From Compostibacter hankyongensis (GTDB lineage: Bacteria; Bacteroidota; Bacteroidia; Chitinophagales; Chitinophagaceae), in the NCBI RefSeq assembly GCF_039541075.1, contig NZ_BAABFN010000001.1, positions 1,054,001 through 1,118,000 on the forward strand: a stretch of 64,000 nucleotides of DNA, read 5' to 3'. The position numbers were made by a program, and so were the translations under genes. Of this stretch, positions 33,899-43,132 are shown piece by piece. The stretch's first letter is position 1; every line of letters starts with the position of its first letter. The notes under the pieces were generated by a model that saw only the letters and a list, made by a program, of their open reading frames with translations, was not told where the DNA came from and ran no database searches.

Positions 33899-34332
33899 GA
33901 TAAGCTTTTTAGGATAAAGGAATGGGGACTGATCATGATCGATCCCGTTAAATTTCCTGTAAAGATACGTTCTCCGCAGGCAACCTCTACACCTGCAGAC
34001 CCGCTTTATTTTCCTATAAAGATACATTCTTGCCGGGTTAAAGAAAGCCCTATTTATGTAAAAACCAGCTAAAATGTAAAAAACACATCATAATAGCGGA
34101 TTACTTTTTGTTATGTGCTGTCCTTTGCTTAATTTTCAGTAACTTTTTTACGACCTAATCTCTGCTATCATTGAGCACATCCTGAAAATCCCTTATCGAT
34201 TTGTTTCGATCAGATGAATTACCCGTTGATTTTTGAACCTGTTTTACTCATCTTAAAATCTGTCCTATGTCTCCTCCGACCTGATCCGATGTCATTTGTT
34301 ATTCCTCCTTTTCATTAACCAAAATCTATTGT
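33899..34332. other. Divergent intergenic region before susC
   Basis: About 430 bp between divergent starts. It holds a direct repeat with promoter-like words on the minus strand (33953-34030) and A+T-rich sequence before susC. A small inverted repeat, ATCGA-TTTGTT-TCGAT, lies at 34195-34210. I see no anti-sigma or sigma gene and no clear susC promoter. Confidence 0.45.
33953..34030 (-). promoter_or_regulatory. Two copies of a promoter-like 21-22 bp sequence
   Basis: Copies at 33953-33973 and 34010-34030 share TTTCCT, TAAAGATAC and TTCT. On the minus strand each contains TATCTTTA, a variant of the -7 element, directed toward the TIM-barrel gene. They are about 57 bp apart. Confidence 0.4.
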
Positions 34333-37300
34333 ATGAGACACCTCTCTCAAAGGGCAATATTTTGCCTGGTGTCCTTGCTATGCGCCACAACAGCCATGGC
34401 CCAGAAGGATATTTCAGGCAAGATAACCAGCAATGCCGATAAGCAGCCTGTTGTCGGTGCTACCATCCGTTTAAAGGGAACGACCACCGGCACCGTCACC
34501 GGCGCCGACGGGTCCTTCAAGCTGACCATTCCGGGAACCGGAGATGAGCAGCTCGAAGTATCCTTTGTCGGATTCAACACGAAAACCATTCCGGTAGGAG
34601 ATCAAAGTACTTTCAATATCGGCCTGGATGAAAATGCCAGCACACTCGAGGAAATCGTGGTTACCGGTTATACCACCCAAAAGAAAAAGGACCTTACCGG
34701 ATCTGTGGCGGTGGTGAATGTCGATGAAATGACCCGGCAGCCTTCCGGCACGGTTACCAAGCAGCTGCAGGGGCAGGCATCCGGCGTCACAGTGGTCGGG
34801 TCCGGACAGCCGGGCAGTAATCCGCAGGTAAGGATCCGCGGCGTCAACACCTTTGGCAACAATACTCCGCTATATGTTGTAGATGGGGTGCCCACCCAGA
34901 ATATAGCAGACCTCAACCCCAATGACGTAGCTTCAATGCAGGTGCTCAAAGATGCGGGCGCTGCCTCCATTTATGGATCGCGCGCCTCCAATGGCGTAAT
35001 CATCATTACTACCAAAAAGGGCAGCGGTAAGGTGACGGTCAGCTACGACGGATATTACGGCACACAACGTCCGCTGGGCGGCAACCCCTGGCATACGCTC
35101 ACTCCTATGGAGATGGCCCAGCTGAAGTTCAACGCCCTGGAGAATACCGGAACGCCGGTTACCGCCGCAAAGCCGGACCCTCTTTACGGCGGCGGGCCGG
35201 ATCCCACCCTGCCTGATTATATAGAGCCTGCCGGCGCCAAAGAAGGCAGCCCGGAAGTGGACCCTTCTAAATATAATGTAAACATGTATGACGACGGCTA
35301 CTCCGATTTCTATCGCATTGTGAGGGCGAACAAAACCGGCACTGACTACTTTCATGCCATTTTCAAGCCGGCGCCCATTACCAGTCACAATATCGCGGTG
35401 AGCGGCGGCGGTGAAAAAGGTAACTACCTTTTTTCTTTTAACTATTTCAACCAGCAGGGCACATTGATCGAGACCCACCTGAAAAGATATACGATCCGTT
35501 CCAACACCCAGTTCAATATTACGCAGCATGTCCGCGTAGGCGAAAACCTTGCCTATTCCATTACCGATAACCCGACAATAAGCGATCTCACCGAAGGCAG
35601 CGCCATCGGCATGGCCATGCGGCAACAGCCCATCATCCCCGTATATGATATCATGGGAAATTACGCCGGATCGTTCAGCTCCGCCCCCCTGGGTAATGCC
35701 AGAAACCCGGTGGCTATACAGGAACGCACCCGTAACAACCGCGGATATACCAACCGGCTTTTTGGGAATATGTTCGTAGAAGCGGACTTCCTGCAGCATT
35801 TCACCGTCCGCACCAGTTTCGGTGGAGAAAGCTTTGCCACCAGCTCTCATTCTTTTACCTTTCCCCAGTACGAGAATCAGGAGAATGAGACCACAACGGC
35901 CTCTTATACCGAAAACTCCTCTTACGGCTATAACTGGACCTGGACAAATACCCTCCAATACAAACAACGATTCAATGATATGCACGATCTGCAGGTGCTG
36001 ATCGGAACGGAAGCCTACAACAACGCCGGCCGGAACTTGGGCGGCACTACGAAGGATTATTTTTCCTTCGATCCCAGCTATACCAGTCTTACTTCCGGCA
36101 CCGGCACTCCCGTCAACAGCAGCAGCAGCTATACCGACGGGCTGTTCTCACTGATCGGCAGGCTGGATTATAGCTTCCGGGACAAATACCTCCTTAGCGC
36201 TACCGTACGGCGCGATGGCTCCTCCAAGTTTGCTACTTATCAATATGGTTGGTTCCCGGCAGTAACTGCCGGCTGGCGTATCTCCCAGGAAAATTTCATG
36301 AAGGACATTTCCTGGCTGAGCGATCTTAAGATACGCGGCGGTTATGGGGTAATGGGTAACCAGCTCAATGTGGAGGCCGATAACCCTTACAGCACCTTTA
36401 ACCTGGACAAAGGCAACTCTTATTATGATATCCGGGGCACCAGCAGTAGTATTGATCCGGGCCTTCGACAGAACCGTATCGGAGCTCCCGATGCCAAATG
36501 GGAAAAAGATGTAAATGCCAATATCGGTTTGGATGCCTCGATGTTCGACGGCATGCTGGAGCTGAGCGCAGATTACTATCGTAAAGATATCCGTGATCTG
36601 CTCTATAATCAGGCGCTTCCCGGGACCGCCGGCAATGCCACCGTGCCCTTTGTGAATGTGGCCAAGATGAAGAACTCGGGTGTGGACGCTTCTGTACGGG
36701 TTGCCACAGACCTGGCAAAGGACCTGAAGCTCACCGCCACGGTCTCCTTTACCACCTATCGTAATGAGATTGTGAACGTGTCCACGCTTTCCCAGTATTT
36801 TGACCAGGACGGCCGCCGCTTTAACGGAGCCAGCATCATCCGGAACGCCGTCGGTCAGCCCGTATCTTCCTTCTTCGGCTACAAGGTGACGGGCTTCTGG
36901 AACGATCAGCAGGAAATCGCTGCCGCCAACGAAGGGGCAAAGAAGGCCACGGGAGATACAGGCGCCGTATATCAGACGGATGTGGCATTGGGCCGTTTCC
37001 GGTATGCGGATATCAATGGGGACGGCGTGATCACCCCCGACGACCGCACCTATCTTGGTAGCCCCAACCCGGACTTCAGTTACGGGCTGAACCTCGGGCT
37101 TACCTATAAAAATTTTGATTTCAGTATCTTCCTGTATGGTGTACAGGGCGCGGAGATATGGAACAACCTGCGCTGGTGGATGGACTTCTATTCTTCCTTT
37201 GCCGGAGCAAAAAGTAAAACTGCCCTGTATGACTCCTGGACCCCCGAACACCATAATGCCCGGGCACCCATTCAGGAAAATGTAGGTTCTTTCAGTACCA

Positions 37301-37572
37301 ACAGCGTGCCCAACTCCTATTTTGTGGAGAACGGATCCTATCTCCGTGCAAAGAATATGCAGCTGGGTTATACTTTTTCCCCCAACCTGATCAGGCGCAT
37401 CGGCCTGGAAAAGCTCCGGGTCTATATCCAGGCGGCCAACGTATTTACCATTACAAAGTATACGGGTACCGATCCTGAAATCAATGGCAACGGGGTTACC
37501 GACTACGGGATCGATGAAGGAGCATATCCGAACCAGCGCGAATTTCTGGTCGGCGTCAATCTTTCATTCTGA
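34333..37572 (+). CDS. SusC/RagA family TonB-linked outer-membrane transporter
   Basis: The 1079-residue protein has a signal peptide (cleavage near AMAQ). A carboxypeptidase-like domain (KDISGKITSNADKQPVVGAT ... LEVSFVGFNTKTI) precedes the SusC plug signatures EEIVVTGYTTQKKKDLTGSV, QLQGQASGVTVVGSGQPG, IRGVNTFGNNTPLYVVDGVP and KDAGAASIYGSRASNGVIII, and then a large beta-barrel. SusC proteins import oligosaccharides or other large nutrients through the outer membrane, powered by TonB. A SusD partner follows after 36 bp. There is no STN domain, so regulation by an anti-sigma relay is unlikely. The substrate is unknown, since no glycoside hydrolase adjoins this pair. Confidence 0.96.
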   Translation: MRHLSQRAIFCLVSLLCATTAMAQKDISGKITSNADKQPVVGATIRLKGTTTGTVTGADGSFKLTIPGTGDEQLEVSFVGFNTKTIPVGDQSTFNIGLDENASTLEEIVVTGYTTQKKKDLTGSVAVVNVDEMTRQPSGTVTKQLQGQASGVTVVGSGQPGSNPQVRIRGVNTFGNNTPLYVVDGVPTQNIADLNPNDVASMQVLKDAGAASIYGSRASNGVIIITTKKGSGKVTVSYDGYYGTQRPLGGNPWHTLTPMEMAQLKFNALENTGTPVTAAKPDPLYGGGPDPTLPDYIEPAGAKEGSPEVDPSKYNVNMYDDGYSDFYRIVRANKTGTDYFHAIFKPAPITSHNIAVSGGGEKGNYLFSFNYFNQQGTLIETHLKRYTIRSNTQFNITQHVRVGENLAYSITDNPTISDLTEGSAIGMAMRQQPIIPVYDIMGNYAGSFSSAPLGNARNPVAIQERTRNNRGYTNRLFGNMFVEADFLQHFTVRTSFGGESFATSSHSFTFPQYENQENETTTASYTENSSYGYNWTWTNTLQYKQRFNDMHDLQVLIGTEAYNNAGRNLGGTTKDYFSFDPSYTSLTSGTGTPVNSSSSYTDGLFSLIGRLDYSFRDKYLLSATVRRDGSSKFATYQYGWFPAVTAGWRISQENFMKDISWLSDLKIRGGYGVMGNQLNVEADNPYSTFNLDKGNSYYDIRGTSSSIDPGLRQNRIGAPDAKWEKDVNANIGLDASMFDGMLELSADYYRKDIRDLLYNQALPGTAGNATVPFVNVAKMKNSGVDASVRVATDLAKDLKLTATVSFTTYRNEIVNVSTLSQYFDQDGRRFNGASIIRNAVGQPVSSFFGYKVTGFWNDQQEIAAANEGAKKATGDTGAVYQTDVALGRFRYADINGDGVITPDDRTYLGSPNPDFSYGLNLGLTYKNFDFSIFLYGVQGAEIWNNLRWWMDFYSSFAGAKSKTALYDSWTPEHHNARAPIQENVGSFSTNSVPNSYFVENGSYLRAKNMQLGYTFSPNLIRRIGLEKLRVYIQAANVFTITKYTGTDPEINGNGVTDYGIDEGAYPNQREFLVGVNLSF

Positions 37573-37608
37573 GGCGATATTGTTTTCAACACCACAAAAG
37601 CAAAAGCT

Positions 37609-39420
37609 ATGAAATCAAATAAATCTGCATCCGCCTGTAAGAAGGGAAACCTGCTGATGCGACCCGCTTCCAGGCTTGCGCTCCTGCTCATGGTCGTGGC
37701 GGCCCTGCTACCCGTTTCCTGCAGCAAGGACTATCTGGACCGGGCTCCCCGCGGCGGCATAGAGGGGACTACCCTGAACAACAAAAAAAGCGTGGATGCC
37801 CTGCTGATCGGTGCGTACGCCGCACTGGACGGACAAAACGTCGGGGCGGCCAATCCCTGGGAATCCTCCCCGGATAACTGGATATATGGCAGCGTAGCCG
37901 GCGGAGATGCCCATAAGGGCAGCGATGGTACCGACCAACCCGCGATCATCCCCATTGCCAATTTTAATTCCGATCCCAGCAATGGCTTCTTTAACAGCAA
38001 ATGGGTAGCCGTATACGAAGGGATTTCGCGCACGAACCTCGTGCTGCAAAAGGCAAAACTGGCCGAGGACATGACCGATGAGGAAAGAACCGGAGCCAAT
38101 GCCGAGGCGCGTTTCCTGAGAGGCTATTACTATTTCGATCTGAAGAAGATGTTCAACATGGTGCCCTGGATCAGCGATACGACTAACGGATATAACGTGT
38201 CGAACGAAAAGGACATATGGCCGCTGATCGAAGCGGATTTCAAGTTCGCCATGGATAGCCTGCCCGAAACGCAACCCGAAGTGGGCCGCGCCAACAAATG
38301 GGCTGCCGAAGCTTTTCTGGCCAAGACCTATCTGTATCAGCATAAATACGCTGAGGCAAAGACGCTCTTTGATGAGGTTATTGCGAAGGGACAGACCTCA
38401 AACGGTCTGCGTTATGCCCTTACCCAAAAGTTTGAAGATAACTTCGATGCCGCTGCGAAGAATAACTCCGAATCGGTGTTTGCCATACAAATGGTCGCTA
38501 ATGACGGCACGAACGGCATTGCCAATGCCAACCAGGGCGACATGCTCAACTTCCCATATGGCAATAGTCCTTTTGGTTGCTGCGGATTCTACCAGCCTAC
38601 GCAGGACCTGGTCAATTCCTACCGTACCGATGCTGCCGGCCTCCCTTATTTGGATGACTATAATCAGCATGCGGTGAAAAGCGATATGGGAGTGCCCTCA
38701 GATAAAGCATTTACTCCGGATAACGGGAACCTGGATCCCCGTCTCGACTGGACCGCCGGTCGCCGGGGCATCCCGTATCACGATTGGGGGCTGCATCCGG
38801 GTAGGGATTGGATCCGGGATCAGAACTATTCCGGTCCGTATGCCCCCAAAAAGAATGTGTACTGGCAGTACAATGAGGATAAATACCATGATGCCAACTC
38901 CTGGGCTCCCGGCTCAGCCATCAATGTGGTGGTGATGCGTTTTGCTGACGTGCTGCTGATGGCCGCCGAATGTGAAGCGCAGTTGAATAACCTGGCCAAG
39001 GCGGAGACTTATGTGAATCAGGTGCGCAACAGGGCGGCCAATACCGCGGGATGGTTGTATAAATACAAGGATAATGCAAAGCCGCTGGATGGATTCTCCA
39101 CTACGCCGGCCGCGCATTATGTGATAAAACCTTATCCCGGAGGCGCGTTTACCACGAAAGCATATGCCCTCAAAGCCATCTATTTTGAACGGAAGCTGGA
39201 ACTGGCCATGGAAGGGCAGCGTTTCTTCGACCTGGTGCGCTGGGGCATTGCGGCAACGGCGCTGAACAATTTCTTTGCCTACGAAGGAAAGCTTACGAGT
39301 GACATCAGGAATGGCCATTTCAACAGTGGAAAAAATGACTATTATCCCATACCGCAGACGCAGATCGACCGCAGTTCGGTCAACGGTACAGCAACGCTCA
39401 AGCAGAATCCCGGATACTGA
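37609..39420 (+). CDS. SusD/RagB family nutrient-binding lipoprotein
   Basis: The 603-residue protein has a lipoprotein signal with lipobox (MVVAALLPVSC) followed by SKDYLDRAPRG, the typical SusD opening. It has the TPR-like region (NAEARFLRGYYYFDLKKMFN), KWAAEAFLAKTYLYQHKYAEA and the C-terminal IYFERKLELAMEGQRFFDLVRWG, all SusD hallmarks. It sits on the cell surface and caps the SusC barrel. A few basic residues before the signal helix make the N-terminus slightly long. Its TGA is immediately followed by the palindrome CCCCCTAAGGG, which opens a composite repeat. Confidence 0.96.
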   Translation: MKSNKSASACKKGNLLMRPASRLALLLMVVAALLPVSCSKDYLDRAPRGGIEGTTLNNKKSVDALLIGAYAALDGQNVGAANPWESSPDNWIYGSVAGGDAHKGSDGTDQPAIIPIANFNSDPSNGFFNSKWVAVYEGISRTNLVLQKAKLAEDMTDEERTGANAEARFLRGYYYFDLKKMFNMVPWISDTTNGYNVSNEKDIWPLIEADFKFAMDSLPETQPEVGRANKWAAEAFLAKTYLYQHKYAEAKTLFDEVIAKGQTSNGLRYALTQKFEDNFDAAAKNNSESVFAIQMVANDGTNGIANANQGDMLNFPYGNSPFGCCGFYQPTQDLVNSYRTDAAGLPYLDDYNQHAVKSDMGVPSDKAFTPDNGNLDPRLDWTAGRRGIPYHDWGLHPGRDWIRDQNYSGPYAPKKNVYWQYNEDKYHDANSWAPGSAINVVVMRFADVLLMAAECEAQLNNLAKAETYVNQVRNRAANTAGWLYKYKDNAKPLDGFSTTPAAHYVIKPYPGGAFTTKAYALKAIYFERKLELAMEGQRFFDLVRWGIAATALNNFFAYEGKLTSDIRNGHFNSGKNDYYPIPQTQIDRSSVNGTATLKQNPGY

Positions 39421-39531
39421 CCCCCTAAGGGAGAAAGGTGAAGGGAGAAAGGTGAAAGGCATTTTAAGGATTTGACGATGTGCTGGTTTACCCGGTGCAC
39501 CAGCACATCTCAGATCAACGTTAGATATTAA
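39421..39531 (+). repeat. Composite intergenic repeat R6 (head + type C hairpin)
   Basis: The palindrome CCCCCTAAGGG (39421-39431) directly follows the SusD stop. GAAAGGTGAAGGGAGAAAGG and GTGAAAGGCATTTTAAGG come next. A perfect 10-bp hairpin follows: GATGTGCTGG (39477-39486) and CCAGCACATC (39500-39509). It ends with AGATCAACG, also found at the end of R3. Confidence 0.8.
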
Positions 39532-39536
39532 GCATT

Positions 39537-41081
39537 ATGCGATACCATAGGCCCGTTCCAGGCGCGGCAGCCGTCATATCCTTGCTGTTGCTCAGCGCCT
39601 GCCTGGGTCGAGGTCCTTCATCTGCCCGCCCTGGCGACCGGGATACAGCCGCAGGTAACGATCTTGTGCGGCAGTATTGCAGCAGCTGCCATCTGCCGGT
39701 ATACCCGGACATGCTGGACAGCGTCGTTTGGACAGATCACGTCCTGCCGGCCATGGCTCCCCATCTCGGGATCGGGGTCTGGCAGGAGAAGGAATATTAT
39801 CCGCGGACGCGAGATACCGCCGGCCGCCTGATCTCCTTTGACCGGTGGATGGCGCTTGTGGATTATTATAAGGCCCAGGCTCCCAAAAATATCCCGCCTG
39901 CACAGCGACCTGTGCCGTTTCGGAACGACAGTTTTGTCTTCCGGCTCCGGAAGCCGCTATGGACAGACAGCATACATACGGCCGCCACCGGCATGGTCTG
40001 TATCGACAGTTCCGGGCACAACGTGTTTTTTGCCGGTGCGCTGGACAACCTGCTCTACCGCTGGAACGGACGGGATACGCCGGTTGCGGTTCGGCAATTG
40101 CCATCTCCGGCCGTACGGATGCTCCTGGAGAAGGACCGCCCGGGCCGCGCCGTGCTCACCTGTATCGGTAATATGCGGGCGGTGGACAGGGCCGAAGGCG
40201 AAGTGCTGGAATTGCCGCTAAACGGCGACCCGAAGGCGTCGCCTGTCGTTATCGCCGGTCATCTTCCCCGGCCCGTACAGGCCGTTCCGGGCGATTTTAA
40301 CGGCGACGGCCGACAGGATTGGGTGGTCTGTGGTTTCGGACACAATCGCGGCGGTCTCTTTTTGCTGGAACAGAAGGCGGACGGCGGGTTTAACCGGAAG
40401 GTGCTGCGGGAGGTGCCCGGAGCGGAACAGGCCGTGGTCACCGACTTCAACCGCGATGGCCGGCCGGATATCCTCGCCCTGTTCGCCCAGGCCGACGAAG
40501 GCGTCTGGCTGTTTTTAAACGAAGGTCGGGGCCGCTTTACCGTGAAAAATCTGTTACGGTTTCCGCCGGTTTTTGGCTCTACTTCCTTTCAGCTGACAGA
40601 TGTCAACAAAGACGGGCGACCGGACATCCTGTATACCTGTGGGGACAATGCCGATTATTCTCAAGAGCTGAAGCCCTTTCATGGTGTGTATCTTTTTCTG
40701 AACCAGGGCGGCACACGATACAGGCAGGCCTGGTTTTATCCGGTGAATGGCTGTACAAAAGCAGTGGCAGCCGATATGGACGAGGACGGAGATGTCGATA
40801 TTGCCTCCATCGCTTTTTTCGGGGACCTGGAGCACTGTCCGGAAGAGACCTTTATCTGCTTTGAGCAGGACAGGCCCATGCATTTCATACCGCACGCGAT
40901 ACCCGTGCATGCCTCCGGCCGGTGGATCAGCATGGATCTGGGCGACCTGGACGGGGACGGGGACCCGGATATCGTGCTGGGCAACTATTCCAACGGCCTG
41001 ATCATCCAGGATCATCTGGTGCCGGACTGGAACACTACGCTACCGGTTATCCTGCTGGAAAACAAAAGCAGAATGCCCTGA
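39537..41081 (+). CDS. Cytochrome c / FG-GAP (VCBS) repeat lipoprotein
   Basis: The 514-residue protein has a lipoprotein signal (SLLLLSAC) and a heme-binding motif CSSCH at residues 48-52, followed by a second-ligand region (VLPAMAPHLG). The rest carries at least five FG-GAP-type calcium-binding repeats, for example DFNGDGRQDWVV, DFNRDGRPDIL, DVNKDGRPDILY, DMDEDGDVDIAS and DLDGDGDPDIVLG, which form a beta-propeller. It is the second mono-heme surface protein in this stretch, after the ThuA fusion. It may relay electrons from sugar oxidation or bind ligand outside the cell; the exact role is unknown. It follows SusD after a composite repeat. Confidence 0.85.
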   Translation: MRYHRPVPGAAAVISLLLLSACLGRGPSSARPGDRDTAAGNDLVRQYCSSCHLPVYPDMLDSVVWTDHVLPAMAPHLGIGVWQEKEYYPRTRDTAGRLISFDRWMALVDYYKAQAPKNIPPAQRPVPFRNDSFVFRLRKPLWTDSIHTAATGMVCIDSSGHNVFFAGALDNLLYRWNGRDTPVAVRQLPSPAVRMLLEKDRPGRAVLTCIGNMRAVDRAEGEVLELPLNGDPKASPVVIAGHLPRPVQAVPGDFNGDGRQDWVVCGFGHNRGGLFLLEQKADGGFNRKVLREVPGAEQAVVTDFNRDGRPDILALFAQADEGVWLFLNEGRGRFTVKNLLRFPPVFGSTSFQLTDVNKDGRPDILYTCGDNADYSQELKPFHGVYLFLNQGGTRYRQAWFYPVNGCTKAVAADMDEDGDVDIASIAFFGDLEHCPEETFICFEQDRPMHFIPHAIPVHASGRWISMDLGDLDGDGDPDIVLGNYSNGLIIQDHLVPDWNTTLPVILLENKSRMP

Positions 41082-41261
41082 CGCGCCGCATGCCCCGGCG
41101 TTGCCGCAACGCGGCTCGCGCCGCCCTGAGATTACGGCGTAAGCCCGCAGGCGATACCGTACGGCGGCACATGATGCAGGGAAGGGCCAAAGCAGATAAA
41201 AGGTAAATGACGAAGGTCGGTGGACTACTGACCATTGATTCCCAACCACCGGTTAAATCAT

Positions 41262-41288
41262 TACCTTTGTCTTTGCGTAAAAGCAAAG
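41262..41288 (+). promoter_or_regulatory. eboA promoter box and start-adjacent hairpin
   Basis: TACCTTTG (41262-41269) matches TAnnTTTG. It is followed at once by a perfect hairpin, CTTTGC-GTAAAA-GCAAAG (41271-41288), ending 2 bp before the eboA ATG. The leader would be about 15-20 nt and almost entirely this hairpin. Confidence 0.5.
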
Positions 41289-41290
41289 AG

Positions 41291-41992
41291 ATGGGATATA
41301 CTTACGATCAGGTAAAGCTGAGCGAGACGATAGCGCAGCAGATCGGGCGCCGGTCAGCGACTTCCCTGCAATGGCTGCGGCAGCAGCAGGAGAAGCTGCT
41401 GCAGGGCGGAAAGAATAATGTTTTCGGGGTGACTTTTACGGCCATTCCCCGCTTTGTCGACAAGGGCGATGCCGGTCTTGCTGAGGCCGATGCGGACTTG
41501 TTTTCGGAGCTGAGGAACGGGTTCACGCCTCTGCACTGGCCGCTGGACCGCCTGGCCCGGGCCTGGTGGCTGCTGCAGCTGCCGGCCGCCGATGAGGCTT
41601 ATTATGTGATGCAGGTCGAGTCTCTCTTTGAAGCCGCTGCGGTACAGGAGCAGGTGGCCCTCTACAGCGCACTGCCCTTGCTTGCCTATCCCGAACAGTT
41701 CAAGCTTCGCGCCGCCGAAGGCATCCGCACCAGCCTGGGCGATGTCTTTGATGCAGTGGCGCTGGACAATCCCTATCCTTCCGAATACCTGGAAGAAGGG
41801 GCCTGGAATCAGCTGGTATTAAAAGCATTTTTTATGGAACGTCCCGTAAAACGGATCATCGGTCTGGAAAAACGGGTGAACCCGGAGCTGGGCCGGATGC
41901 TCACCGATTATGCCCGGGAGCGGGAAGCCGCCGGCCGTACGGTGGATCCGCAGCTGCATCAGCTGGCTGCACGCTGTGCCGGGAAACAGTAA
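41291..41992 (+). CDS. eboA: EboA-like protein, first gene of the ebo cluster
   Basis: The 233-residue protein is predominantly helical, without a signal peptide, and resembles EboA: an N-terminal helical region, WLRQQQEKLLQGG, and WPLDRLARAWWLLQLPA in the middle, ending in a charged tail. EboA has no assigned activity. The ebo cluster supports export of the scytonemin precursor in cyanobacteria and is present in many Bacteroidota. The following TatD-family, UbiA-like, dehydroquinate-synthase-like, EboE and phosphodiesterase genes confirm the assignment by context. The ATG at 41291 fits the promoter at 41262 and the family start better than an in-frame ATG at 41207. Confidence 0.78.
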   Translation: MGYTYDQVKLSETIAQQIGRRSATSLQWLRQQQEKLLQGGKNNVFGVTFTAIPRFVDKGDAGLAEADADLFSELRNGFTPLHWPLDRLARAWWLLQLPAADEAYYVMQVESLFEAAAVQEQVALYSALPLLAYPEQFKLRAAEGIRTSLGDVFDAVALDNPYPSEYLEEGAWNQLVLKAFFMERPVKRIIGLEKRVNPELGRMLTDYAREREAAGRTVDPQLHQLAARCAGKQ

Positions 41993-42028
41993 GGACAGAA
42001 ATACAATTGTTATTTATAAATCAGTATT

Positions 42029-43015
42029 ATGTGTTGCAGTTCAGCATTAACGGAGTCGCAGTTGCAGGATAAAGACAGCGAGCCGCTGTATCTCGAAAAG
42101 ATAAAGGGGATGCGGTTCTTTGATCCGCATGTGCACATGACCTCGCGTACCACAGACGATTACCAGGCCATGGCGGATGCGGGCGTGGCCGCCATTATCG
42201 AGCCGGCCTTCTGGCTGGGGCAGCCGCGTACCGGCGTGGACACCTTCCGGGACTACTACAGCAGCCTTATCGGCTGGGAGCGGTTTCGCGCCTCCCAGTT
42301 CGGTATCCGGCATTACTGCACCATAGGGCTCAACTCCAAGGAGGCCAACAACGAAGGCCTGGCGGAAGAAGTTATGGAAATACTTCCCCTCTTTATCTAC
42401 AAGGAAGGCGTGGTAGGGGTAGGGGAGATCGGTTTTGACGACCAGACCGCCCTGGAAGAAAAATATTACCGCGCCCAGCTGGAGCTGGCCAAGGAGGCCA
42501 ACCTGCCGGTGCAGATCCATACGCCGCACCGCGATAAAAAGCGGGGCACCCGGCGCAGCATGGATATCGCGCTCGAGCATGGGCTGGATCCCGGCATGGT
42601 GATCGTGGATCACAACAACGAGGAAACGGTAAAGGAGGTCCTGGACCGCGGTTTCTGGGCCGCCTTCACCATCTATCCGTTTACCAAAATGGGCAACGAA
42701 CGCATGGTAGCCGTGGTAAAGCAGTACGGCAGCAAAAATATCATGGTCAATTCCGCAGCCGACTGGGGGATCAGTGATCCGCTGGCTGTCCCGAAAACCG
42801 CTGCGCTCATGAAAGACCAGGGAATAACGGATTCGGATATACGTCTTGTTACCTATCAGAATGCCATCACCGCCTTCGGGCAAAGCGGACAGATCAATGA
42901 GGCCGAATTTGCTGCGGATGCGGATATAGACCAAAGCCAGCGTTTCGAAGGCAGCTCTGTGCTCCGCGGCGGGCAGCAGCCCCGTATCGACAAGCGCTCC
43001 GCCATTATCCGCTGA
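42029..43015 (+). CDS. eboB: EboB-like TatD family metal-dependent hydrolase
   Basis: The 328-residue protein has the amidohydrolase-type metal ligands. These are H34-x-H36 in FFDPHVHM, Glu in GVGEIGFDD, His in PVQIHTPHRD, His in VIVDHNNEE and Asp in VNSAADWGISDPL. The family is that of TatD-like nucleases/hydrolases, and EboB is one of its specialised branches. The start is uncertain: ATG at 42029, or Met28 (42110) just before the first metal ligand. It lies 37 bp after eboA. Unlike usual ebo clusters it is not followed by the UbiA-like gene, which is 5.3 kb further on. Confidence 0.82.
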   Translation: MCCSSALTESQLQDKDSEPLYLEKIKGMRFFDPHVHMTSRTTDDYQAMADAGVAAIIEPAFWLGQPRTGVDTFRDYYSSLIGWERFRASQFGIRHYCTIGLNSKEANNEGLAEEVMEILPLFIYKEGVVGVGEIGFDDQTALEEKYYRAQLELAKEANLPVQIHTPHRDKKRGTRRSMDIALEHGLDPGMVIVDHNNEETVKEVLDRGFWAAFTIYPFTKMGNERMVAVVKQYGSKNIMVNSAADWGISDPLAVPKTAALMKDQGITDSDIRLVTYQNAITAFGQSGQINEAEFAADADIDQSQRFEGSSVLRGGQQPRIDKRSAIIR

Positions 43016-43079
43016 GGCACCCGCATAGCCGGAGGCCGGAGCGCGCGAAAGCGGCGGTCCGGCGCCGGGGAATTGGTAC

Positions 43080-43087
43080 TATTTTTG
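43080..43087 (+). promoter_or_regulatory. Promoter element opening the block inserted in the ebo cluster
   Basis: TATTTTTG is an exact TAnnTTTG match 45 bp before the lipoprotein start. It implies separate transcription of the inserted genes. Confidence 0.5.
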
Positions 43088-43132
43088 ACAGGGTCGGATG
43101 TGAACGTATCCTAATCCCTCAAACCACCGGTC

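Noticed and set aside
41047..41286. Small minus-strand open frames between the FG-GAP gene and eboA
   Set aside because: No domain or start context. The region has GGTCGGTGGACTACTGACC-like words that might be another repeat type, but one copy is not enough to call.
43035..43063. G+C-rich imperfect hairpin after eboB as a terminator
   Set aside because: Only a short GCCGGA/TCCGGC stem with no T-tract; not strong enough to list.
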